In this document: positions 47,356 to 55,547 of the stretch, in pieces
Layout: every line of letters starts with the position of its first letter
How positions within the stretch are numbered: position 1 is the first letter of the stretch
Origin: Aquimarina sp. MMG016
GTDB lineage: Bacteria > Bacteroidota > Bacteroidia > Flavobacteriales > Flavobacteriaceae
Length of the DNA stretch: 64,000 nucleotides
Direction of reading: 5' to 3'
NCBI RefSeq assembly: GCF_018100805.1
Contig: NZ_JAGJEA010000001.1
Location: 496,001 to 560,000 of the forward strand
The notes under the pieces: model-generated
Databases searched by the model: none
What the model was told of the DNA's origin: nothing
What the model saw: only the letters and a program-made list of their open reading frames with translations
Position numbers and translations under genes: made by a program

Positions 47356-47488
47356 TACTCTCCTTGTGTCCCACTAATTTCTCCCCATATATTTGATCCG
47401 ATCAGATGAATTATTAATTCAGAATGAGAATGGATTCATTTTAGAATTTATCCTGAGCAAAAATTGAAGGGCAAGAATAACAAAACAG

Positions 47489-48058
47489 ATGAATACAAAA
47501 AAAAACCAACAAATAATTGATGGAATCATTACAGGGGATCGCTTGATTCTTAAAACATTTTATAAAAACAACCTACCCTATATCCGTAAATATATCCTAA
47601 AACAAGGAGGATGCATACAGGATGTGGAAGATGTGTTCCAGGACTCCTTAGTATTGATCTACCAAAAACTACTAAATGGATCCCTACAAATTGATATATC
47701 TATTCATAGTTTTTTTATAGGTGTCTGTAAAAACAAGTGGCGTGAACAGTTAAGAATACAACATAAGGTACGCTATAATGATCAACTAGTAACACAAAAG
47801 CCAGATTATACCCAATCTGTAATTGATACCCTAATTGAGAAAGATCAAACCGTATTATATCATAAACACCTGGATAATCTTAGTGAGAAAAACAGAACTA
47901 TACTACAGCTGTTTTTTGAAGGAAAAAGCATGCGGGAGATCGCTACGGTCAATGGATATACCGAAGGGTATGCCAGAAAAAAGAAATTTGAGATTAAGGA
48001 AACTTTGTTACGTATGATCCAGAAAAATCCTGTGTATGATGAATTGGCAGTGGTGTAA
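47489..48058 (+). CDS. ECF-type RNA polymerase sigma factor
   Basis: This 189-residue sigma factor has region 2 (about 25-95; DVEDVFQDSLVLIYQKL) and region 4 (about 125-180; LSEKNRTILQLFFEGKSMREIATVNGYTEGYARKKKFEIKETLL). No anti-sigma gene follows; the next gene is the toxin 277 bases downstream. It starts in a region shared with the lanthipeptide regulator. It may drive the toxin gene, but the sequence does not show this. Confidence 0.88.
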   Translation: MNTKKNQQIIDGIITGDRLILKTFYKNNLPYIRKYILKQGGCIQDVEDVFQDSLVLIYQKLLNGSLQIDISIHSFFIGVCKNKWREQLRIQHKVRYNDQLVTQKPDYTQSVIDTLIEKDQTVLYHKHLDNLSEKNRTILQLFFEGKSMREIATVNGYTEGYARKKKFEIKETLLRMIQKNPVYDELAVV

Positions 48059-48065
48059 GTATGAT

Positions 48066-48127
48066 CAGGTGTCAGGTGTGAGGTGTCGGGTATCGGGAGT
48101 TAGGAGTCAGGAGTTAGTGTGTGAGGT
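48066..48127. repeat. Degenerate GT/GA-rich heptanucleotide-type repeat
   Basis: About nine imperfect 7-base units of the type AGGTGTC, AGGAGTT and AGGAGTC follow one another. It is the only such low-complexity, G-rich tract in the window. The rest of the 277-base gap (48128-48335) holds no gene; its base composition is more GC-rich than the neighbours. Confidence 0.6.
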
Positions 48128-48335
48128 AAACATCCTTCTACACCCCTTCCACTTCGGCACCTGTCTGCCTCTGGGGGAAGATCAATGACCTAGGGGAATT
48201 AAAAAGCAATGCTTTAAAAAAAGGAAAACAGAAAAATAGAAATTATATCAATCGCAGCGCAGCGTAAGGCGGATACCGAAAAGCCTATATCAAACAGAGT
48301 AGGAAAAGTAACTATAATAAATTATTACAAACATT

Positions 48336-50615
48336 ATGAAAAATTTTATAAGGCAACATGCCTCTTTCTTTGTTACAATTTTTATACTCACCATATTTAG
48401 TGGTTGTGAGAAAGAAGAAATTCTTGAAGAAAGATTAGAAGAGCCAACTACGGAAACCATTACTATAGTGCCACATACAGTTACTATATTAAATGCTGCA
48501 GAAATAAAATCAGAAAAACTATTTCATGATCTCATTACTAGTAACAATTTGGGTACAGACAAGCATTCTCATGAAGAAAAACAAAAGACTACAACCACTC
48601 CACTCTTTGATATTGATCTTACCAAGGTAAGAAAGGTAGTGGCTAATGAGTATACCTCTTTAACTTTTTCGCTGGTAACAAAACAAAAATCAGCACGTGA
48701 TATTGATAACCTCGTTCTTGTGGATCAACTAGGTAAGCAAACCATATATTGGTATACATATCACAATTATATTGACAATCCATCATCTGATCAAGAGTTA
48801 TCATATACTAGACGCATACTCTCTAGCATCGAAGAGGTTATTTCTAAACAAAAAAGAAGTGTACGGTTTCATAAAAATAATAATGACTTAGCAAAAAGTA
48901 GTAATTGTCGAATAGTGGCTTATTCCTTTACCCAGTATTGTAGTTGTTGTGGTTGTCACGGTCCTTGGGATACGCAATGTACCTGTGCTGAACAAGGAGG
49001 TACAGAAGGTTCCTATGTTCTGGATTTTAGAGAGGTCTGCGGTCCAGGAAACGAAAGCGGAGGTGAAAACGGTCCCTTATCGGTGGGGTATACTTTTGTG
49101 GATTATAGTACTGGGGGGTTTCGTGGTATTAACTCTGGTAGGGCACCTGAAGCCATTGGAGGTGGACTTGGCGGTGATGGCGGTATGGTTTCTACTCCGT
49201 TTTTAAGCCCAAAGGAGGTCGCGGTATTTGCGCTTTCGGATCTTGTAAATCTTACTCCCCAGCAAGAGAATTGGTATTTTCAGGGAGAACAGATTAATTA
49301 TGTGCCAGAGTTACTAAGTATCATCTATAAAAATAGATATGCCCAAAACGCTAAAAACCTGTCCAAAAAGATCAGTGAATTTGGCCGTGTTCAAGGAGAT
49401 AAACCAGCCTCTAAGAGGCTTATTGAAAGCTTCCTTAAAACCTTATCTGAAAATCAAGTAACCGTATCACAAGCAGATGAGTTACTCAATTTTACAGAAG
49501 AAAGCAATAACAGTGATGAGGCGATTAAAGCATCAAACATAACATTAGATGTCCTAAGAGCCAATAAGCTGAATGGCCCCTACGATCAAGCTTATTATCA
49601 AGCCTTAAATCAATATTTTGATGTAGACACTACCGACCCTGCTTTTGGATTTCGACTATCTGCACAGATCGCGGTGGTAAAATGGCAACACAGAAATGAT
49701 AATTGGTCAGATGCCCGTATTTATGCCACAGCACTTTGGCAGGTACTTAGTGAACCCGTACATTTGTTATTGGATGTTGGTGGATTAGTACCTGTAGTTG
49801 GTGAAATTGCAGATTTAGCCAATGGCGCCATTTATCTATTAGAAGGTGATCAAATTAATGCTGGGTTAAGTTTTGCGGGAGCGGTTCCTTTTGCAGGATG
49901 GGCGGCTACTGGAACCAAATTTGTAGGTAAGGTAGTGGTCCTTACAGGTGGTGTAAAAGCAATAGAAGTAATTGCAAAAAATGCAGATGAGATTGCTGCG
50001 ATTGCCAATAAGCTAAAAGACAAGTTTACACTTATTAAGGAAAGAGGTGTAACTTTGCTCAAGGATAAGTTGGGCAATGTCATTGCTAGAGGAGATAATG
50101 ATGTAGCCAGAGTATTAGGAAACGTAGCCGATGCGATTAATGATCGACAGCGAAGTGTAATGAGCCAATGGAGCAATAATATTGCAACCGCCACCAATAA
50201 ACAAAAAGGTAATTTTGGAGAGATTGGTGCAGACCTTGATTTGGCTGAAAAAGGTTATATTCCTTTACAAAGCCGTATCGATGATATCAATGCCAATGGT
50301 CATAATGGGATCGATGGTGTATATGAAAAGAATGGTCAATATTTTATTGTAGAAGGGAAATATACAGGATCAGCATCGTTAAACCCTGCGAATCCGGCCA
50401 CCGACCTTGACAGGCAGATGAGTGATGCTTGGATTAGAGCTGATAATAGATTAGTAGATGCAGTTGGTGAGGAAGTTGCACAAGATATATTAGCTGCTGG
50501 TTATACAAGGGTATTAGCAAAAGTAGCTCCCGATGGATCGGTAACCTATAAATACGTTAGTGATACAGGTTATCTAACTCAAGGAGGAGGGCCACTAGGT
50601 ACATTTAATCCTTAA
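48336..50615 (+). CDS. Lipoprotein-tethered polymorphic toxin with PoNe-type DNase domain
   Basis: This 759-residue protein has a lipoprotein signal (lipobox TIFSGC, lipidated Cys about 24), a cysteine cluster CSCCGCHGPWDTQCTC (about 200-215), a glycine-rich stretch, and a pretoxin-like hydrophobic segment (about 470-530; DVGGLVPVVGEIADLANGAIY). The C-terminal domain (about 610-759) starts GNFGEIGADLDLAEKGY and carries a PD-(D/E)XK core: Asp660 (GIDGVY) and Glu673-Gly-Lys675, then RQMSDAWI. These features match the PoNe family of DNA-degrading toxins. The gene five bases downstream is of the matching immunity type. How it is delivered is not visible. Confidence 0.86.
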   Translation: MKNFIRQHASFFVTIFILTIFSGCEKEEILEERLEEPTTETITIVPHTVTILNAAEIKSEKLFHDLITSNNLGTDKHSHEEKQKTTTTPLFDIDLTKVRKVVANEYTSLTFSLVTKQKSARDIDNLVLVDQLGKQTIYWYTYHNYIDNPSSDQELSYTRRILSSIEEVISKQKRSVRFHKNNNDLAKSSNCRIVAYSFTQYCSCCGCHGPWDTQCTCAEQGGTEGSYVLDFREVCGPGNESGGENGPLSVGYTFVDYSTGGFRGINSGRAPEAIGGGLGGDGGMVSTPFLSPKEVAVFALSDLVNLTPQQENWYFQGEQINYVPELLSIIYKNRYAQNAKNLSKKISEFGRVQGDKPASKRLIESFLKTLSENQVTVSQADELLNFTEESNNSDEAIKASNITLDVLRANKLNGPYDQAYYQALNQYFDVDTTDPAFGFRLSAQIAVVKWQHRNDNWSDARIYATALWQVLSEPVHLLLDVGGLVPVVGEIADLANGAIYLLEGDQINAGLSFAGAVPFAGWAATGTKFVGKVVVLTGGVKAIEVIAKNADEIAAIANKLKDKFTLIKERGVTLLKDKLGNVIARGDNDVARVLGNVADAINDRQRSVMSQWSNNIATATNKQKGNFGEIGADLDLAEKGYIPLQSRIDDINANGHNGIDGVYEKNGQYFIVEGKYTGSASLNPANPATDLDRQMSDAWIRADNRLVDAVGEEVAQDILAAGYTRVLAKVAPDGSVTYKYVSDTGYLTQGGGPLGTFNP

Positions 50616-50620
50616 AAATT

Positions 50621-51421
50621 ATGCGTGATAGTTTAAAAGATAAAACTTACTTTACAGAGTTTATAGAAAAAAAAGAAAGACTAATATCGAGAGGTCATTC
50701 TTTATTGGATCAAGGAAAAGTAGCTGTTGAAATGATCGATACTTTTAAGTTTGATATTTTTGATAAGAGTTTAAGCAAAGTTATTGCTGATTATTCTATA
50801 GGATTAGATTTGGTAATAGTAAAAGACAATTATTTAAAAATTTTAAGTGACTTAAATGTTTGGAAGGCAAAAACTACCAAAGTTAATCTAGGAATTCAAT
50901 ACACAGATCGTTATACGGTTGAGCCACATGGTAAAATGTTACGCATGTTATCATTAGGATATTTGCTAAATACATCTGATCAAGATTTTAAGATTTTAGT
51001 AGATAAAATAGATCGAGATAACATCAGTGATAATCTTTATGAGTTTATTATCAAAGCTCGTTTCCCAGATCGTGTACAAAAACGACCAGAGGAATACGAT
51101 ACAGATCAGTCAGTGATATTAAAAGTGTACGATAAGCTGCGTAGAGCTACTGAACAAAATGATAAAGAAGAGGCTGCCAAATTGGTAAAAGAATTTTTAG
51201 AAAAAGACTTTTACCATAAACACTCGGGCTTTTATAATAGTCATAAAAGTAAAGCAAATACTTATTATGGTTACTGGAGCTTCGAGGCTGCTGCAATAGT
51301 AAAGATTATGGGCTTGGATGATAGTAGTTTTATCGATCAGCAATATTATCCTAAAGATTTGGTACATCAAAGTCCAGAACCACCCAAGAAAAAGGGGTTA
51401 TTAGGCAAGTTAGGATTTTAG
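50621..51421 (+). CDS. PoNi-type immunity protein (DUF1911)
   Basis: This 266-residue cytoplasmic protein has the DUF1911 pattern in its second half: YHKHSGFYNSHKSKANTYYG, then YWSFEAAAIVKIMGLDDSSF and YYPKDLVH. DUF1911 proteins protect against PoNe DNases. It starts five bases after the toxin gene on the same strand, as expected for a toxin-immunity pair. The basic C-terminal tail PPKKKGLLGKLGF is unusual and lies outside the conserved part. Confidence 0.88.
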   Translation: MRDSLKDKTYFTEFIEKKERLISRGHSLLDQGKVAVEMIDTFKFDIFDKSLSKVIADYSIGLDLVIVKDNYLKILSDLNVWKAKTTKVNLGIQYTDRYTVEPHGKMLRMLSLGYLLNTSDQDFKILVDKIDRDNISDNLYEFIIKARFPDRVQKRPEEYDTDQSVILKVYDKLRRATEQNDKEEAAKLVKEFLEKDFYHKHSGFYNSHKSKANTYYGYWSFEAAAIVKIMGLDDSSFIDQQYYPKDLVHQSPEPPKKKGLLGKLGF

Positions 51422-51526
51422 AGTATATTCTCCACACTTGTCCAGTCAATTTTCATCGCCACAGTGCGGCAGTAGCACAGGGCAAATCTATAAAAGATGA
51501 TGAGAACATTTAATTAAAAATAATAG

Positions 51527-51560
51527 TAAGGACTAGTATGATACTACTAGTCCTTATTTT
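51527..51560 (+). terminator. Terminator after the toxin-immunity pair
   Basis: A 12-bp perfect stem TAAGGACTAGTA / TACTAGTCCTTA with a 6-base loop is followed by TTTT. It closes the toxin-immunity transcript; the next gene starts 13 bases later. Confidence 0.88.
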
Positions 51561-51572
51561 AAAGTTTACAAA

Positions 51573-52235
51573 ATGAAGAATTACACATATTTACTGTTTA
51601 TATTTTTGAGTGTACAAATGTATTCACAAGAGTTCTTTGTTTCATTTGATGCTACTCATAAAAAGGATTATAAAAAAATAACAGAAAGTTTTATACGTAT
51701 TGGTAGTTTATCAATTGATAGACAACTGTTATATAGCCTGGATTCTACTGGTTTAAAACAAAAATATGATGAGCTAGAAGAAATGAGTTCTTTAGCCCAC
51801 GCTGTGGTTAATGAATTTAGTAAAGAACAAAAAGTATCCTTGTCTATTAAAGATTCTATAAGGATAAAAAGGTATTATCTAAAAAATGACTCTACTCATT
51901 TATCACAACAAACCATAAAAGATTTTGATACATATTATACTAAAGAAAAATTTTTACTAAAGATTTGGGAGGATAAGAAAACGATTAAGAAAATCAATGG
52001 CTATGATTGTTATAGAGTATATGTGGTTTATCTGGACAATGGTATGGTAGGTGCAGAACAGGCTTTATCTTATTATACGCTATATGTTACTGATCAGATT
52101 AAGAAACCATATCATCCCATTATTAAGTTTAAGAGTATACTTGATAAATACTACCCATTAGAGGTCAAACAAGAAATGGAGTTCTATGAAGGTTTTGAAA
52201 TGAAATATACTTTAAAAGAGCTTATTATTAAATAA
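51573..52235 (+). CDS. Secreted protein of unknown function, GLPGLI-like
   Basis: This 220-residue protein has a signal peptide (1-18, VQMYSQE). The C-terminal part (TIKKINGYDCYRVYVVYLDN... LYVTDQIKKPYHPI... KYYPLEVKQEME) resembles the GLPGLI family of flavobacterial envelope proteins, though the naming motif itself is absent. The role is unknown. It starts right behind the terminator of the toxin-immunity pair. Confidence 0.65.
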   Translation: MKNYTYLLFIFLSVQMYSQEFFVSFDATHKKDYKKITESFIRIGSLSIDRQLLYSLDSTGLKQKYDELEEMSSLAHAVVNEFSKEQKVSLSIKDSIRIKRYYLKNDSTHLSQQTIKDFDTYYTKEKFLLKIWEDKKTIKKINGYDCYRVYVVYLDNGMVGAEQALSYYTLYVTDQIKKPYHPIIKFKSILDKYYPLEVKQEMEFYEGFEMKYTLKELIIK

Positions 52236-52581
52236 GTTATAATAAACCTAAAATGAGAAGTTAGTCAAAATATCGAAGATCAAAACCCTTATCACGTCTA
52301 GTTTCTTGATTGTTTATAACTATAAGTTTAAAAAAAATAGTTTGATCTTTAAACGTAGGACATAAATCTCAGTCTTGCGGTTAAGTCTTCAGTTTATTTT
52401 GGATTTCTGAATACAATCTGAGTATAAGGAAATAATAGATTTACATCAACATAATACCACAAGCAATTTCAATTAGCAAAAGTGGCAGCACTACCTATGG
52501 CTTAGTTGTAGTAATCAGGTAGGCGATTGATTATATTATCATCGGTCAAATGGTAAACTGCCACTTTATAAAAACAATATT
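52236..52581 (+). other. Intergenic region with structured-RNA candidate
   Basis: No gene is seen in these 346 bases. The right part (52479-52567) folds into a three-way junction described separately. The left part is AT-rich and unremarkable. Confidence 0.5.
52479..52567 (+). ncRNA. Candidate structured leader RNA (three-way junction)
   Basis: Outer helix AAAGTGGCAG / CTGCCACTTT (52479-52488 with 52558-52567) is perfect over 10 bp. Inside it are two hairpins: CTACCT / AGGTAG (52491-52496 with 52517-52522) and CGAT-t-GAT / ATCATCG (52524-52531 with 52538-52544). The outer helix closes 14 bases before the ATG of the next gene, the position of a riboswitch or other cis-acting leader. I could not match it to a known class. 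Confidence 0.5.
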
Positions 52582-53058
52582 ATGAAAAATGAAAACTACT
52601 CATTATATAAAATAATGCAGCATTTTGAAGGTATGCAAAAAATAGAAGTATTTGATCTATTACATAAAATGGAAATTTTATTATTCTATACCTCAAGCCC
52701 CATTACTAAAGATAGTATTATACAAATTATTAACTCCGGGCTTGATGGCAGTAGAGATGTTGATCCGTTTCAATTCACTGTCCTGCCTAATGGTAATTTT
52801 TGTGAATTTATTGGATCAAATGATTGGCTGCATATTTATCAAGAGAATAAAAGAGGTTGGATGAAATGGAGTCCATTTACTACTTATTATTTTAAGACAA
52901 AATATGCTCCATTAGAATTACTGCCATTAACCAAAAAGAAGCTTCTGGAGAACCTGGAGAATACGCCTGAAGTGTCTAAAGTGGTGATTTTTTTGAAACA
53001 ACACAGAGTTTCCAAAAAAAATAAGAAAACTGATAGGTTATTATTACTAGATCTCTAA
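52582..53058 (+). CDS. Protein of unknown function behind the structured leader
   Basis: I do not recognise this 158-residue soluble protein. It starts with a helical segment (YKIMQHFEGMQKIEVFDLLHKMEILLFY), has a middle part rich in aromatics (WLHIYQENKRGWMKWSPFTTYYFKTKY), and ends in a basic stretch RVSKKNKKTDRLLLLDL. There is no signal peptide or membrane helix. It lies in the same direction as the RteC-like gene 87 bases downstream. Confidence 0.6.
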   Translation: MKNENYSLYKIMQHFEGMQKIEVFDLLHKMEILLFYTSSPITKDSIIQIINSGLDGSRDVDPFQFTVLPNGNFCEFIGSNDWLHIYQENKRGWMKWSPFTTYYFKTKYAPLELLPLTKKKLLENLENTPEVSKVVIFLKQHRVSKKNKKTDRLLLLDL

Positions 53059-53144
53059 TTAAAATATATCACATTTAACTATTTAAAAAGAACTATGACA
53101 TAAAAACTACGTAAAGGGAAAACAAACTAAAACACAAATCGTCC

Positions 53145-54425
53145 ATGGAAAAAATTGATATATTCTATAGGATATTTCACGAGGACTTACATCCATTGAC
53201 CAACCAAAAAACAAAGGGATACTATTTAAATAACATTAAAAAACTAACACAAAATGAAGTTACATTAGAAGATATACATACTAAACCTAGAGCCTCTTTA
53301 CGATTCTTATTTTATGAAGTATTACTTTCTGATTTTCAGAAAAAAATGCAACGCAGTCTTCATGAAAAAATATTTCTGTCTTACCACGAACAAGGAAGGA
53401 CTGAAATTATTGTGAGAAATTATCAGGCTTTACTCCTAAACTATTGTCGAATTATAGAGAATAATTATTTCTCTTCAGAAGACCATAATTCAAAATTTCA
53501 AATATCCGATCAAAAAACGGATCTTGATATTTTCAAACTGGTATATCAGTCATTGGATAGTATTCTAAATTACTTAGAACAAATTTTCTATAAATATTTA
53601 GACTGTTCGCTACAGATATCACACCAACAAAAATTATGGTTTACTCTTAAGAACAAAGAGCAAGTATCTTTAATGTTATGTCAGATAAAAGCTTTGGAAA
53701 TTCCTGAGTTAGCCAAAAACATCATTTGTGCACCACTTTTACAGATATACAAAAATGAGTTACCTTCTTTTTCTTATCAAGACAGAGAATATTTATCTGT
53801 ATATATTAAGGTTTTAAGAAATTTACTTCATAAGGAAAACCCTCCTTCATTAGAGATGCTATATAAAGTACTTATCAGTCTGGAGTTTAATACCTTTAAA
53901 ATGTTCTTTTTTCTTATTAATCATTTTAAAAAAATGAGTGAAGATATACTGGAGGTAACAGAAAAAACAAACATCTTGCGATCTTTTCAAAAAGAAATTC
54001 TTACAACATCTATCACCAGCAGTTACAAATATAATCCTAACCTTCCTTCTTTAAAAGAACAGCTTCTGATATGGGTCAGAGAGGAAATTAGCTTTCTTAA
54101 AAATGAAGTGCAGTTAATCAAACCTTCTCCTGAGAATATTCCGAAAACCGCTGTGGTCGCTCCTAAAAAGAAGCTAGTACATATTTCGGTTTCAGAAATA
54201 TCATTAATAGCCAGGCTGCTTTTTGAAACCGGACTTCTTAAGGGACCAAAAAAGAAACTGTTTCAGTTTTTATCGAATACATTTATTACAAAGAAATCCC
54301 AAGTAATTTCTCAGGAAAGTATAAGTAATAGATATTACTCTGTTAGTGAAGCCACGAAACTATCTGTGGAAGGGATGTTAAAAAAAATGTTGTATACCTT
54401 AGAAAATATGCGTGGAGAACTTTAA
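53145..54425 (+). CDS. RteC-like regulatory protein of a mobile element
   Basis: This 426-residue, largely helical protein ends in a region (about 345-420; VHISVSEISLIARLLFETGLLKG... YYSVSEATKLSVEGMLKKML) that resembles the C-terminus of RteC, which controls excision and transfer genes of Bacteroides conjugative elements. The N-terminal part (DLHPLTNQKTKGYYLNNIKKL) also fits loosely. The match is by pattern only and moderate. It converges on the small gene at 54426, which ends one base after its stop. Confidence 0.5.
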   Translation: MEKIDIFYRIFHEDLHPLTNQKTKGYYLNNIKKLTQNEVTLEDIHTKPRASLRFLFYEVLLSDFQKKMQRSLHEKIFLSYHEQGRTEIIVRNYQALLLNYCRIIENNYFSSEDHNSKFQISDQKTDLDIFKLVYQSLDSILNYLEQIFYKYLDCSLQISHQQKLWFTLKNKEQVSLMLCQIKALEIPELAKNIICAPLLQIYKNELPSFSYQDREYLSVYIKVLRNLLHKENPPSLEMLYKVLISLEFNTFKMFFFLINHFKKMSEDILEVTEKTNILRSFQKEILTTSITSSYKYNPNLPSLKEQLLIWVREEISFLKNEVQLIKPSPENIPKTAVVAPKKKLVHISVSEISLIARLLFETGLLKGPKKKLFQFLSNTFITKKSQVISQESISNRYYSVSEATKLSVEGMLKKMLYTLENMRGEL

Positions 54426-54644
54426 TCATCGCTCTTCTAAAAGATCAAGACAGTCATAAGAGTTCAGTACATCCAGTAATTGATATAGGATTCTATATGA
54501 GAATCCTTCCATACTCATAATCTCATGAATCTTGTATATGATTACGGATTCCAGATTATCAATGTTATTAGTATTTAGAAATGTTCGTAATTCATCAGGA
54601 ATATCTAACGCTTTGACTAAAATTTTTAAGGCAGAGTGTTGCAT
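54426..54644 (-). CDS. Mini protein resembling RNA polymerase alpha C-terminal domain
   Basis: This 72-residue protein is all helical. Its layout (LDIPDELRTFL, NIDNLESVIIYKIHEIMSMEG, RILYQLLDVL) follows the helix order of the RNA polymerase alpha C-terminal domain, including a helix-hairpin-helix with the conserved L-x-x-L and GxxxxxxL spacing. It lacks the rest of the alpha subunit. It could act on transcription by mimicry. It converges directly on the RteC-like gene with no gap. Confidence 0.55.
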   Translation of the reverse strand: MQHSALKILVKALDIPDELRTFLNTNNIDNLESVIIYKIHEIMSMEGFSYRILYQLLDVLNSYDCLDLLEER

Positions 54645-54771
54645 ATGGGTTCAACTTTATAACACGTTTACTGATGCTATTAGGTGCAATATAGCATTAA
54701 GTTTTACAATTTTTGCTTCTATACTTAAATTTAATCAATTGTATTACAACAGTTTAAGACTTATTTGATTT

Positions 54772-54791
54772 GTGGTACACATGTGTACCAC
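54772..54791. promoter_or_regulatory. Perfect 20-bp palindrome at the start of the right-hand module
   Basis: GTGGTACACA is followed by its exact reverse complement. It lies 57 bases upstream of the first gene of the rightward cluster. It is the size of an operator for a dimeric repressor; no second copy was noticed. Confidence 0.55.
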
Positions 54792-54848
54792 TGTTTTGGT
54801 ATGATTCTATTGATTCTCTTTACACCCACATTGAAGAGAAATTAAAAA

Positions 54849-55022
54849 ATGGAAACAAGTATAACGTCAAAAAGGTGTAATGATAACCAACAAAGTATTC
54901 CCTTCGGGGAATATATATTAGCTGGTAATCTTCCTTCTTTTTTTAAAGAAAATTTCAATCCTCTTACTGCTATTCCCAGAAAAGAATTTCTTCAATTATT
55001 AGAAACAAAAGTAAATCAATAA
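54849..55022 (+). CDS. Small protein of unknown function
   Basis: An ATG at 54849 opens a 57-residue frame ending in TAA at 55020-55022. Residues read METSITSKRC... PFGEYILAGNLPSFFKEN... IPRKEFLQLLETKVNQ. No family is recognised. It is followed four bases later by a helix-turn-helix gene on the same strand, and preceded by the palindrome at 54772, so it is probably the first gene of an operon. Confidence 0.5.
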   Translation: METSITSKRCNDNQQSIPFGEYILAGNLPSFFKENFNPLTAIPRKEFLQLLETKVNQ

Positions 55023-55026
55023 ACAC

Positions 55027-55323
55027 ATGGAAATTATTGTATTTGAATCAGAGGCTTACAAAAAATTACAAAGTGACATTATGCAAATGATGCGAACCTC
55101 GATTCGAGAAGCCAAAGAAGAAGCATTAGCCAATATGGATCCCGCCAATGACTGGCTTTCTGCAGAGGAAGCTAAAAAGCTATTGGGAATCAAAAGTAAA
55201 ACCAAATTACAGGAACTCAGAGATTGCGATGAGATTGTGTTTTCTAAAGCCGGACGGGTCATTAAATATTCCAAGAAAAGCATCCTGGATTATTTAAACA
55301 GACATATAGTGAGATATTCTTAA
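55027..55323 (+). CDS. Helix-turn-helix DNA-binding protein (excisionase-like)
   Basis: This 98-residue protein has an N-terminal helix (1-38) and a MerR/excisionase-type helix-turn-helix (about 42-92; DWLSAEEAKKLLGIKSKTKLQELRDC... KAGRVIKYSKKSILDYLNRH). Such proteins are frequent in Bacteroidota mobile elements, where they act in excision or as regulators. It begins 4 bases after the preceding small gene. Confidence 0.8.
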   Translation: MEIIVFESEAYKKLQSDIMQMMRTSIREAKEEALANMDPANDWLSAEEAKKLLGIKSKTKLQELRDCDEIVFSKAGRVIKYSKKSILDYLNRHIVRYS

Positions 55324-55340
55324 TAAAAATATTGATACAC

Positions 55341-55547
55341 ATGCTTACACTCGAAGAACAAATATTATTTCTGAAAAAGCAAAGAAAGGATTCTATACAA
55401 AATCTTAAAAATGTTAAGAAGCAATTTGGAGATAGGTATAGTCATATCTTTTTAGAAAAGATGAATCATAATATTTTCTGTTATGATTCAGTATTATCCT
55501 CCTTACGCGAATTACAATCTATTAAAAACACATCCTATGGAAAGTAA
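55341..55547 (+). CDS. Small helical protein overlapping the Rep-like gene
   Basis: This 68-residue protein starts at the ATG at 55341 (an in-frame TTG lies 9 bases earlier). It is mostly helical and basic (LEEQILFLKKQRKDSIQNLKNVKKQF). Its stop overlaps the start of the next gene by 11 bases, so the two are translationally coupled. Function unknown. Confidence 0.6.
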   Translation: MLTLEEQILFLKKQRKDSIQNLKNVKKQFGDRYSHIFLEKMNHNIFCYDSVLSSLRELQSIKNTSYGK

